Assembly (NCBI GenBank): GCA_041946965.1 | Contig: JBHGBM010000085.1 | Span: 1 to 24,228 of the forward strand | Source of the DNA: JBHGBM01 sp041946965 | Lineage (GTDB): Bacteria > Acidobacteriota > Terriglobia > Bryobacterales > Bryobacteraceae | DNA: 24,228 bases | Reading direction: 5' to 3' | Shown here: one piece after another, positions 1 through 7,060 of the stretch | Position numbering within the stretch: position 1 is the stretch's first letter | Layout of the letters: each line of letters starts with the position of its first letter | Translations under genes and position numbers: made by a program | Notes under the pieces: model-generated | The model's input: only the letters and a program-made list of their open reading frames with translations | Database searches by the model: none | What the model was told of the DNA's origin: nothing

Positions 1-54
1 CACCGACCTCCTGGTCCCGAACCAGGCGCTCTAGCCAGGCTGAGCCACGCCCCG
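1..54 (-). tRNA. tRNA-Pro (anticodon CGG), 3' part cut off by the window edge
   Basis: Reading the minus strand from base 54, the sequence folds as a tRNA: acceptor 5' strand CGGGGCG, T8-G9, D-stem GCTC/GAGC around an AGCCTGG-type D-loop, anticodon stem CCTGG/CCAGG and the seven-base loop TTCGGGA. The anticodon CGG lies at bases 17-19 and reads proline codon CCG. The variable loop AGGTC and the first bases of the T-stem follow before the window ends, so the T-arm, the acceptor 3' strand and any CCA are missing. The leading C with a GG-rich acceptor is typical of bacterial tRNA-Pro. It is divergent from selA but is not tRNA-Sec: the anticodon is not UCA. Confidence 0.93.
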
Positions 55-62
55 AGACTCTT

Positions 63-91
63 AGTGTAAACCGTATCGGCGGTGTAGACAA
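63..91 (-). promoter_or_regulatory. Sigma70-type promoter for the tRNA-Pro gene
   Basis: On the minus strand a -35 box TTGTCT (91..86) and a -10 box TACACT (68..63) are separated by exactly 17 bases. Each matches 4 of 6 consensus positions. Predicted initiation near base 56 would leave only a 2-3 base leader before the mature tRNA 5' end at 54. The 66-base gap between this tRNA and selA must also hold any selA promoter; none is obvious. Confidence 0.4.
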
Positions 92-120
92 GCGGGGGTG
101 CGCGCCGATAGGATCGTCAG

Positions 121-1443
121 GTGGCCGGCAGTGAGAAATTGCGGGAATTGCCCGCCGTGCACGAGGTCCTCGAGCGGCTGGGGCCGGCGCTCGAACGCTA
201 CCCGCGGGCGCGGGTGGTGGCGGAAGTGCGCCGCGCGCTCGAAGAGGCCCGGGCAGCCATCCGTGAGGAGCGGGAACCGCCTGACGCCGCCGCCCGCGCG
301 GCCGCCGCGCTCGCCCGGCTGGAACAGCCTTCGCTCGTGCCGGTCATCAACGCCACGGGCGTGGTGCTGCACACCAACCTGGGGCGCGCGCCGCTCGGCC
401 CGCTCGCGCCGCACGCGGGATACACGAACCTGGAGTACGACCTGGCCGCCGGAAGCCGCGGCCGGCGCGATGTGCACGCCGCGCCGCTGATCGAGCGGCT
501 TCTGGGCGCTCCGGCGGTCGCGGTCAACAACAACGCCGCCGCCGTCTACCTGGCGCTCCACGAATTGGGCGCGGGCGGCGAGGTGGTGGTTTCGCGCGGC
601 GAACTCATCGAGATCGGAGACGGCTTCCGCATCCCGGACATCATGGCCCACTCCGGCGCGGCGCTGGTGGAGGTTGGGACCACCAACCGCACGCACCTGG
701 CCGATTACCGCGCCGCCATCACTCAGCGCACGCGGTTGCTGCTGCGCGTCCACCCCAGCAACTTCCGCATTTCAGGTTTCACCCAGCGGCCGGCGCTTGC
801 CGAATTAGCCGCGCTGGGGCGCGAGCGCGGCATCCCCGTCTATGAAGATTTGGGTAGCGGCTGCATGGCCGATCTGCGGTCCTACGGCATCGACGAGCCG
901 CTCGCGGTGGAGAGCCTCGCAGCCGGCGCCGATCTCATCTCCTTCAGCGGGGACAAGCTGCTGGGCGGCCCTCAGGCCGGCATCCTGGCGGGGCGGGCCG
1001 AACTGGTGGCGCGGCTGCGGCGCAATCCCATGTTCCGCGCGCTGCGGCTCGACAAACTCATCTATCAGGCGCTCGAAGGCACGCTGCGGAACATTCTGCT
1101 GGAACGCTGGGACGAAGTGCCGGCCCTGCGCATGATCCGCGAAAGCGCGGAGAGCGTCAGAGCGCGCGCGGCGCGCGTGCTCGAGCGCGTCCCGGAACTC
1201 GGCGCCCGCATCGTCGAGGGACAATCGGTGATCGGCGGCGGCTCCACGCCGGAGCAGTCCATTCCCACGTATCTCATCAGGCTGGAAGGACGGAGCGCGA
1301 ACCAGGCCGAACGCCTGCTGCGCGCGCAACAACCACCGGTGATCGCGCGCATCGAGGAGGATGCGCTGGTGCTGGATTTGCGAACCGTGTTTCCGGAGGA
1401 AGAGGCGGCCGTGGCCGCCGCGCTTCAGGCTCTCGCCAGGTAG
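121..1443 (+). CDS. selA: L-seryl-tRNA(Sec) selenium transferase (selenocysteine synthase)
   Basis: SelA is a PLP enzyme that converts seryl-tRNA(Sec) to selenocysteyl-tRNA(Sec) using selenophosphate, in the cytoplasm, as a large ring-shaped oligomer. The 440-residue product is close to the usual ~460. Family landmarks are clear: the N-terminal LRELPAVHEVLERL segment, INATGVVLHTNLGRAPL, the NNNAAAVYLAL segment, GELIEIGDGFRIPDIM, VGTTNRTHLADY, VHPSNFRISGF, and the PLP site SFSGDKLLGGPQAG with the Schiff-base lysine at K279. The start is GTG at 121, which gives the standard SelA N-terminus; the ribosome site (AGGA near 109-113) is modest. The 3' end overlaps efp on the other strand by 19 bases. 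selB, selC and selD are not in the window, so selenoprotein synthesis in this organism is inferred from selA alone. Confidence 0.97.
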   Translation: MAGSEKLRELPAVHEVLERLGPALERYPRARVVAEVRRALEEARAAIREEREPPDAAARAAAALARLEQPSLVPVINATGVVLHTNLGRAPLGPLAPHAGYTNLEYDLAAGSRGRRDVHAAPLIERLLGAPAVAVNNNAAAVYLALHELGAGGEVVVSRGELIEIGDGFRIPDIMAHSGAALVEVGTTNRTHLADYRAAITQRTRLLLRVHPSNFRISGFTQRPALAELAALGRERGIPVYEDLGSGCMADLRSYGIDEPLAVESLAAGADLISFSGDKLLGGPQAGILAGRAELVARLRRNPMFRALRLDKLIYQALEGTLRNILLERWDEVPALRMIRESAESVRARAARVLERVPELGARIVEGQSVIGGGSTPEQSIPTYLIRLEGRSANQAERLLRAQQPPVIARIEEDALVLDLRTVFPEEEAAVAAALQALAR

Positions 1444-1982
1444 CTGCCGTCGGCGGTGTTGATCCTGATCTTCTCGCCCTCGGTGATGAAGGGCGGCACT
1501 TGCACCACGAGTCCGGTTTCCATCTTCGCGGGCTTGGTCACGTTCGAAACCGTCGCCCCCTTCAGTCCCGGTTCGGTCTCCACCACGGTCATATCCACGG
1601 TGGCGGGCAGTTCCACGCTGATCGGCTTGCCTTCGAAGAACTCGACGCTGACCTGCAACTGCGGAATCAGGTAGGAGATGCCGTCGCCGAGGATTTCCTT
1701 GGTCAGGTGCATCTGCTCGAAGGTCTCCGTATTCATGAAGTAGTAATACTCGCCGTCGTCGTAGAGGTACTCCATCTGCTGTTCGTCGAGGTGGGCGCGT
1801 TCGACGCGGTCTTCCGAGGAAAACCGGTGCTCAATCATGGTGCCGCTGCGCAGGTTGCGCATTCTGGCTTGCACGAAACCGCGCAGGTTGCCGGGAGTAC
1901 GGTGATTGACGCTGAACACGGAGAACAGGTCGTTGTTGAATTTGATCACCATGCCGGGGCGCAGTTGGGTCGCTTGGATCAT
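1425..1982 (-). CDS. efp: Translation elongation factor P, Asn-tip variant
   Basis: EF-P binds the ribosome E-site region and relieves stalling at polyproline stretches. The 185-residue protein has the three-domain EF-P pattern: N-terminal KOW-like domain (1-65), the central domain with the YLYDDGEYYYFMNTETFEQ signature, and the C-terminal OB fold with the ETEPGLKGATVSNVTKPA segment ending in GEKIRINTADGSYLARA. The tip loop that reaches the peptidyl-transferase centre is PGNLRG: position 32, where E. coli has beta-lysylated K34, Pseudomonas rhamnosylated R32 and Bacillus hydroxylated K32, is asparagine. Known Lys/Arg modification chemistries therefore cannot apply at this site. The ATG at 1982 is preceded by AGGAGC about ten bases upstream. 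The gene is single and tail-to-tail with selA, overlapping it by 19 bases. Confidence 0.96.
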   Translation of the reverse strand: MIQATQLRPGMVIKFNNDLFSVFSVNHRTPGNLRGFVQARMRNLRSGTMIEHRFSSEDRVERAHLDEQQMEYLYDDGEYYYFMNTETFEQMHLTKEILGDGISYLIPQLQVSVEFFEGKPISVELPATVDMTVVETEPGLKGATVSNVTKPAKMETGLVVQVPPFITEGEKIRINTADGSYLARA

Positions 1983-2068
1983 GAAAAACGAAGCTCCTAA
2001 ACTGTGGGTCTTGGCGCTACAGGTCTGATTTTTCAGTATAGCACCGCTGCGGCGCCTGGCCCGCTAAG

Positions 2069-2123
2069 GTACGAAATGCACCAAATGCAACAAAAGTACC
2101 GGGGTCATTCGGAACCAATGATC
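2069..2123. repeat. Repeats in the efp/pilZ divergent gap (possible operator)
   Basis: The 181-base gap between the efp start and the PilZ gene holds three small elements. The pentamer GGTAC (2069-2073) is inverted as GTACC (2096-2100). Inside it is a tandem AAATGCA (2074-2080 and 2083-2089, a 9-base period). Downstream lies the inverted repeat GGTCATT (2103-2109) / AATGATC (2117-2123) with a 7-base spacer and one G-T pair. They could bind a regulator of either divergent gene; the sequence does not say which. A TATACT hexamer on the minus strand (2039..2034) could be the efp -10 box but lacks a convincing -35. Confidence 0.3.
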
Positions 2124-2163
2124 TATTGTAGCGTCCCGACATTTCCGCAAACACTAGACTATT

Positions 2164-2511
2164 ATGTCGCCACTGGTTGAAAGCACCTCCCCCTCGTACA
2201 GGTTCGTAGAACGGCGCAACTCCGACAGATTCCCCATCATGGAAGAGGTCCGCTACCGCGTGGTGGACCGTGGCGGCGCCCGGCAAGGCACCGGTATGAG
2301 CGTGGATATGAGCCGCGATGGCGTGCTCTTCACCACCGACAATCCGCTCCCCCCCGGGCGCGTGCTGGAAATGTCCGTCAATTGGCCCGCGCGGCTGGAC
2401 GGGGTCTGCCCCCTGAAGCTGGTGGTTACGGGCCGGGTCGTGCGGAGCACCGGGCCGCTGGCGGCCCTGCGGATCGAGCGCTATCAATTTAAGACGCGCG
2501 GCCGCTCCTGA
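2164..2511 (+). CDS. PilZ-domain protein (candidate c-di-GMP receptor)
   Basis: This 115-residue stand-alone PilZ domain carries both parts of the c-di-GMP binding signature: the RxxxR element at R18-R22 (RRNSDR) and the D/NxSxxG element at D48-G53 (VDMSRDG), followed by beta-barrel strands (GVLFTTDNPLPPGRVLEMSV, then LVVTGRVVRS). PilZ proteins are cytoplasmic c-di-GMP receptors that usually act by contacting a partner protein or DNA. The ATG at 2164 has no good ribosome site, and no alternative start is better. It ends 23 bases before the sigma54 activator on the same strand, so co-transcription is likely and a functional link is possible. Recognition rests on the two motifs; c-di-GMP binding itself is inferred. 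Confidence 0.85.
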   Translation: MSPLVESTSPSYRFVERRNSDRFPIMEEVRYRVVDRGGARQGTGMSVDMSRDGVLFTTDNPLPPGRVLEMSVNWPARLDGVCPLKLVVTGRVVRSTGPLAALRIERYQFKTRGRS

Positions 2512-2534
2512 CTGGAAGTTATCATTAAGAAGTA

Positions 2535-4070
2535 TTGATTCCCGAACCGCCTGAGACCGAACGCTACCGCGCTCTGCTCGACGTATCCGAATCCATCGCG
2601 CTCTACCGCGAGCTGCCGGAACTGTTTCATCACCTGGCCGGGGCGTTGCACAACGTGGTGCGCTTCGACTTTCTCGTCCTGCTGCTGCACGACCCGCGCC
2701 GAAGCGTGATACGCCTGCACGTGCTGGAGACCTCCGAACCGGCCCGCGTGGAGCCCGGGTTCGAAGCGCCCGTGGACAGAGGTCCGGGCGGGATGGTGTG
2801 GAGCACGCAGCGGCCCTGGATTCTGGAGGATATCGAACGGGAAAGCGGATTCCCCGAGACGCTGGAACTGCTGCGGGCGCACGAGGTCCGTTCCAGTTGC
2901 GCGCTTCCCCTGACCACCGCGCACCGGCGCCTCGGCGTGCTGGGGTTCGGCAGCAAGCAGCCGCGTGCGTACGGCGCCGGAGATCTGCACTTTCTGGAAC
3001 GCGTGGCGGCGCAAGTCGCGGTGGCCGTGGATAACGCCCTTGCCTACCAGGAAATCGCCCGGCTAAAAGAGAAACTCGCCGAAGAGAAGCTGTATCTCGA
3101 AGACGAGATACGCACGGAGTACAACTTCGAGGAGATCATCGGCGAAAGCCCGGTGTGGAAGCGGGCGCTGCGGGAGGTGGAGATCGTGGCGCCCACCGGT
3201 TCCACCGTGCTCATCCGCGGAGAGAGCGGCACGGGCAAGGAGCTGATCGCGCGCGCCATCCATAACCTGAGCACGCGCCGTGAGCGGACCTTCGTCAAGG
3301 TGAACTGCGCAGCCATCCCCACGGGTCTGCTGGAGAGTGAACTGTTCGGCCACGAGCGCGGCGCCTTCACCGGAGCCATCTCGCAGCGGGTGGGGCGCTT
3401 CGAGCTGGCCAATGGCGGCACTTTGTTCCTGGACGAGATCGGGGATATCCCGCTCGAGTTGCAACCCAAGCTGTTGCGTGTTCTCCAGGAGCGCGAATTC
3501 GAGCGGCTGGGCGGCAATCGCACGCAACGCGTGGATGTGCGGCTGATCACCGCCACGCATCACGACTTGGGCGCCATGGTGGCCGCGGAGGAGTTCCGGA
3601 GCGATCTCTACTACCGCCTGAACGTATTTCCCATCACCCTGCCGCCGCTGCGCGAGAGGCCGGAGGACGTGCCGCTGCTGGTCCGCTATTTCGCACAAAA
3701 GTTCGCGCGGCGGATGAACAAGCGCATCGAAACCATTCCTGCGCCGGTGATGCAAACCCTCGTCCGCTGGCCCTGGCCGGGGAACGTGCGGGAACTGGAG
3801 AATGTGATCGAGCGCGCGGTGATTCTCTCCCCCGGGCCGGCGCTGTGCGTCTCCTTCTCCGAATTCGAAACCGCCCCGCCGCATTTGCCGCGCAGGGGGG
3901 TGGCCACCATGCGGGACGCCGAGCGCGAACATATTTTGCGCGCGCTCCGGGAGAGCGGCGGGCAAGTGGGCGGGCCGCGCGGCGCGGCGGCGAGGCTGGG
4001 AATGAAGCGCACCACCCTGCAATCGCGCATGCGCAAGCTCGGCATCCGGCCTGCCGAAATATCGTCGTGA
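2535..4070 (+). CDS. Sigma54-dependent transcriptional activator, GAF-AAA+-Fis architecture
   Basis: This 511-residue bacterial enhancer-binding protein activates RNA polymerase carrying sigma54. A GAF sensor domain occupies about residues 15-165 (ligand unknown), followed by a short coiled-coil linker (about 170-192, EIARLKEKLAEEKLYLEDEI). The AAA+ domain has Walker A GESGTGKE (229-236), the sigma54-contacting GAFTGA loop (276-281) and Walker B LFLDEIGD (297-304). The C-terminal Fis-type helix-turn-helix spans about 478-505 (AAARLGMKRTTLQSRMRKLG). The layout resembles FhlA/NorR-type regulators rather than response regulators, since there is no receiver domain. The start is TTG at 2535: an in-frame TAA at 2526 leaves no earlier option and the next Met is inside the GAF domain. 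It lies between the PilZ gene and a sigma54 promoter that drives the efflux genes, its likely target. Confidence 0.95.
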   Translation: MIPEPPETERYRALLDVSESIALYRELPELFHHLAGALHNVVRFDFLVLLLHDPRRSVIRLHVLETSEPARVEPGFEAPVDRGPGGMVWSTQRPWILEDIERESGFPETLELLRAHEVRSSCALPLTTAHRRLGVLGFGSKQPRAYGAGDLHFLERVAAQVAVAVDNALAYQEIARLKEKLAEEKLYLEDEIRTEYNFEEIIGESPVWKRALREVEIVAPTGSTVLIRGESGTGKELIARAIHNLSTRRERTFVKVNCAAIPTGLLESELFGHERGAFTGAISQRVGRFELANGGTLFLDEIGDIPLELQPKLLRVLQEREFERLGGNRTQRVDVRLITATHHDLGAMVAAEEFRSDLYYRLNVFPITLPPLRERPEDVPLLVRYFAQKFARRMNKRIETIPAPVMQTLVRWPWPGNVRELENVIERAVILSPGPALCVSFSEFETAPPHLPRRGVATMRDAEREHILRALRESGGQVGGPRGAAARLGMKRTTLQSRMRKLGIRPAEISS

Positions 4071-4082
4071 CGCCGGCATCGC

Positions 4083-4097
4083 GGCACGGGCGTTGCA
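4083..4097 (+). promoter_or_regulatory. Sigma54 (-24/-12) promoter of the efflux operon
   Basis: The sequence CGGCACGGGCGTTGCA (4082-4097) matches the sigma54 consensus TGGCACG-N4-TTGCA except for C in place of the first T. The invariant GG (4083-4084) and GC (4095-4096) are separated by exactly ten bases, as required. Transcription should start near 4108, about 60 bases before the STAS-TolC ATG at 4168. It lies in the 97-base gap right after a sigma54 activator gene, which greatly raises its credibility. Activator binding sites would be expected upstream, inside the 3' end of the regulator gene. Confidence 0.75.
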
Positions 4098-4167
4098 CTC
4101 CCGGCTGATAAACTCTTGCCTTCCGGATGCGCGGGTCTGGCCCCCGGCGTGCCCTGAAAGGGATGCG

Positions 4168-5751
4168 ATGCTCCGGATTACCACACAAGAAGTTGCGGGG
4201 AAAATCACTTTCCGGCTCGAGGGCAAGCTAGCCGGGCCCTGGGTGCCGGAGTTGGAACAGTGCTGGCTGGCCACCGCGGCGGCGCCGGGGCAGGGCGTCG
4301 TCCTCGATCTCGCGCAAGTAGACTTCATCGACGAAGCCGGCAGGAAACTGCTGGCGCGCATGCACGCGCGCGGTGTGCGGCTGCTGGCCAAGGCGCCGTG
4401 GATCCGCGCCGTGGTCGAGCAGATCGCGGGGTTGATCTGGATCGCGCTTGTTCTGACGGCGCTCGCGCCGGGGTTGCGCGCCCGCGAGGCCCCCGCGCCG
4501 GAGCCTCTGCGGCTCACCTTGCGCGACGCCGTCGAGACCGCCCTGAAGCAGAACCCGCAGGTGCAGATCGCCAACCTGAACGTGGCGCAAAGCCGCGAGG
4601 AGGATAACGTCGCGCGCTCCGCGCTGCTGCCCCAGATCGGTTTGCAGTCCTTCGAGCGGGTGCAGCGCATGAACGTGGAGGCGCTGATCGGCCGCAGGTT
4701 TCCCGGCATGGCGCAGCACTCGGGTCCTTTCGGCGTGTTCCAGGGCGGAGCGGGCGCCTCGGTTCCGGTGTTCGACCTCACGCTATGGCGCCGGTGGCGG
4801 GCCTCACAACGCGGAGTGGAAGCCGTCCGGGCGCAGGAGGACGCGGTGCGTGAGCAGACCACCGCGCTGGTGGTCTCGCAGTACCTGGGGGCCTTGCGCG
4901 CGGCGGCGGATGTGGAAGCTTCGCGCTCCCGGGTGAAACTGGCCGAGGCGCTTTACAACCAGGCGCGGGATCTTCAGGAAGCGGGGGTGGGCACCGGCGT
5001 CGACGCGCTGCGCGCCAACGTGCAGCTCCAGGCCGAACGCCAGCGGCTGATCGGCGCGCAAACCGTGTTCGACACCACCGTGTTCGGGCTGCGGCGGCTC
5101 CTCAACCTCGATCCGGCGCAGCCGCTCGATCTCGCCGACCGCGTGAGTTTTTTCGAGACTCCGCCGCCCGGCCCGGACCAGAGCCTGAAGGCCGCGCTGG
5201 ATGCGCGTCCGGAGCTGCGCGCGCTGCGTTTCCGCGAGCAGGCGCTTCAGCTTCAGACCGCAGCGGCGCGAGCCAGCCGGCTGCCGTCGCTGCGCTTCGA
5301 AGGCGCCTGGGGCTATCAGGGTCTGGATACGCCCGCCGCCGCCATTCCGTCTTACATGTACACGGCGTCGGTGACTTTCCCGCTGTTCACGGGCGGGCGG
5401 ATCGGCGCCGAAACCGCCCGGGCGCAACTGGAAGTCCGCAAGACGCGCCAGCAGCAGCAGGACCTGCGCAATCAGATCGCGGTGGAGGTTCAGACCGCCA
5501 CGGCGCAGCTCTCCGCCGCGCGCAACGAGGTGGACGTGGCCACGCTCGGGGTGAAGCTTGCCACCGAGGAGGTGGAACAGGCTCGCGACCGTTTTCAGGC
5601 CGGGGTGGCCAACAACATCGAGGTGATCCAGGCGCAGGACGCGCTGGCGCGCGCCAACGACAACCAGATTGCCGCGCTCTATCGCTACAACCAGGCCCGC
5701 GCCGACCTAGCCAGGGCGACGGGACAGATTCGGGCGCTATACACGAAATAA
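4168..5751 (+). CDS. STAS domain fused to a TolC-family outer-membrane efflux protein
   Basis: The 527-residue frame joins two normally separate proteins. Residues 1-87 form a STAS (anti-sigma-antagonist-like) domain; where SpoIIAA has D-S-S-G with the phosphoserine, this has D55-E56-A57-G58, a fixed acidic residue. Residues 88-103 are a hydrophobic stretch (GLIWIALVLTALAPGL) ending LRA-REA, which looks like a TolC signal sequence. Residues ~108-527 are two TolC repeats with coiled-coil character (TLRDAVETALKQNPQVQIAN near the start, RDRFQAGVANNIEVIQAQDALA near the end). The ATG at 4168 has a good GAAAGGGA ribosome site six bases upstream. An internal start (ATG 4360, GTG 4411) could make an exportable TolC alone. 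It is the first gene of the tripartite efflux operon. A single-base sequencing error separating the genes cannot be excluded. Confidence 0.85.
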   Translation: MLRITTQEVAGKITFRLEGKLAGPWVPELEQCWLATAAAPGQGVVLDLAQVDFIDEAGRKLLARMHARGVRLLAKAPWIRAVVEQIAGLIWIALVLTALAPGLRAREAPAPEPLRLTLRDAVETALKQNPQVQIANLNVAQSREEDNVARSALLPQIGLQSFERVQRMNVEALIGRRFPGMAQHSGPFGVFQGGAGASVPVFDLTLWRRWRASQRGVEAVRAQEDAVREQTTALVVSQYLGALRAAADVEASRSRVKLAEALYNQARDLQEAGVGTGVDALRANVQLQAERQRLIGAQTVFDTTVFGLRRLLNLDPAQPLDLADRVSFFETPPPGPDQSLKAALDARPELRALRFREQALQLQTAAARASRLPSLRFEGAWGYQGLDTPAAAIPSYMYTASVTFPLFTGGRIGAETARAQLEVRKTRQQQQDLRNQIAVEVQTATAQLSAARNEVDVATLGVKLATEEVEQARDRFQAGVANNIEVIQAQDALARANDNQIAALYRYNQARADLARATGQIRALYTK

Positions 5752-5769
5752 CCTGGAAAGCAGACGACG

Positions 5770-7059
5770 ATGGCAGATTCCATGACGCGAGAACTGGAGC
5801 GGGACGAAAGCGGCGGCGACCGCGAACCGGAGCAACCTCAGACGCTCGGGCGCGTTTCGCGTGGCAAGATCGGGGGCATTCTGATCTCCGGGGCGCTGAT
5901 TGCGGCGGCGGCGACGACGTGGTTCTGGCTGCACTACCGCGACCGTGTTTCCACCGACGACGCCCAGGTGGACGGGCACATCGCCCCCATCTCCTCGAAG
6001 ATTGCCGGCAGCGTACTCCAGGTGTTGGTGGAGAACAACCAGCCGGTGAAGGCAGGGCAGGTGCTGGTGCGGATCGACCCGCGCGATTATCAGGCGCGCG
6101 TGGACCAGGCCGCGGCGGCGCTGGCGGTAGCCGAAAGCCTGGCGCGGGCCGCGCAGGTGGGAGTGCCGCTCATCGAGGCCACCACCGCGAGCGGCACCGC
6201 GGCGGCCGCGGCGCAGTTGGCCACGGCGGAAGCGGAGTATAACCGGGCGCGCATCGCGGCGGACCAGGCGGGCACCTCGGAAGTGGAGGCCGCGCGCGCC
6301 AACGTGACCGCCGCCGAAGCCGGTAACGAGCGCGCCCAGGCGGACCTGGCGCGCATGCGGCCGCTGGCGGCCAAGGCGGAAATCTCGCGGCAGCAGTTGG
6401 ACGCCTACGTGGCCGCGGCGCGGGTGGCGGAGGCGCAGTTGCGCGCCGCCCGGGAGCGCTTGTCGGCCACCGTTCAGGCCGCGCAGAACGCGCGCGCGGC
6501 CGCGGACGCTGCGGGATCCCGCGTCCAGGCGGCGCGCGCGGCGCTGGATCAGTCCCGCGCGGGCCGTGAGCAGGTGAAAGTGAGCGCCGCCCAGGCCTCC
6601 TCCGCGCAGGCCAACGTGCAGCAGGCGCGGGCCAACCTCGAGGCCGCCCGGCTTCAGCTTAGCTATGCCAGCGTGACGGCGCCGCTGGACGGCGTGGTCA
6701 CCAAGAAGACCGTGGAGCCCGGCCAGATCGTGCAGCCCGGGCAGGGCCTGATGAGCGTGATCCCACTCCAGGATGTGTGGGTCACGGCCAACTTCAAGGA
6801 GACGCAGCTCGCCGCGGTGCGCCCCGGCCAGCGGGCGGAGGTGGACGTGGATATGTACGGCCGCTCCATCGCGGGCCGGGTGGATTCCATCGCCGGAGCC
6901 ACCGGCGCGCGGCTCAGTCTTCTGCCGCCGGAGAACGCCACCGGCAACTTCGTGAAAGTCGTGCAGCGCATCCCGGTGAAGATCGTCTTCGACAAGCTGC
7001 CCGAGGGCGTGGTGCTTCGCCCCGGCATGAACGTGCACGCCACGATTCTGACCAGGTAA
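5770..7059 (+). CDS. HlyD/EmrA-family periplasmic adaptor of a tripartite efflux pump
   Basis: The 429-residue membrane-fusion protein has a cytoplasmic N-tail, one membrane anchor (about residues 33-54, ILISGALIAAAATTWFWL), then a lipoyl-type half motif (DDAQVDGHIAPISSKIAGSV and VLVRIDPRDY). A long alanine-rich coiled-coil hairpin (about 100-295) follows, then the second lipoyl half (YASVTAPLDGVVTKKTVEPG) and the beta-barrel (VWVTANFKETQLAAVRPGQ). This is the EmrA pattern: the adaptor bridges the inner-membrane pump and the outer-membrane TolC channel. It begins 18 bases after the TolC gene and ends one base before the MFS gene, so the three are one operon. The substrate cannot be told from sequence. 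Confidence 0.95.
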   Translation: MADSMTRELERDESGGDREPEQPQTLGRVSRGKIGGILISGALIAAAATTWFWLHYRDRVSTDDAQVDGHIAPISSKIAGSVLQVLVENNQPVKAGQVLVRIDPRDYQARVDQAAAALAVAESLARAAQVGVPLIEATTASGTAAAAAQLATAEAEYNRARIAADQAGTSEVEAARANVTAAEAGNERAQADLARMRPLAAKAEISRQQLDAYVAAARVAEAQLRAARERLSATVQAAQNARAAADAAGSRVQAARAALDQSRAGREQVKVSAAQASSAQANVQQARANLEAARLQLSYASVTAPLDGVVTKKTVEPGQIVQPGQGLMSVIPLQDVWVTANFKETQLAAVRPGQRAEVDVDMYGRSIAGRVDSIAGATGARLSLLPPENATGNFVKVVQRIPVKIVFDKLPEGVVLRPGMNVHATILTR

Positions 7060-7060
7060 C

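Noticed and set aside
1..54. tRNA next to selA taken as selC (tRNA-Sec)
   Set aside because: The anticodon is CGG, and the seven-base acceptor arm and short variable loop are those of tRNA-Pro; tRNA-Sec would have UCA and a long variable arm.
121..1443. A selenoprotein with in-frame TGA inside the window
   Set aside because: None of the genes shows family similarity continuing past an in-frame TGA; each ends where its family normally ends.
3063..4862. 599-codon minus-strand open frame
   Set aside because: Antisense to the sigma54 activator and STAS-TolC genes; no domain, and it spans the intergenic promoter.
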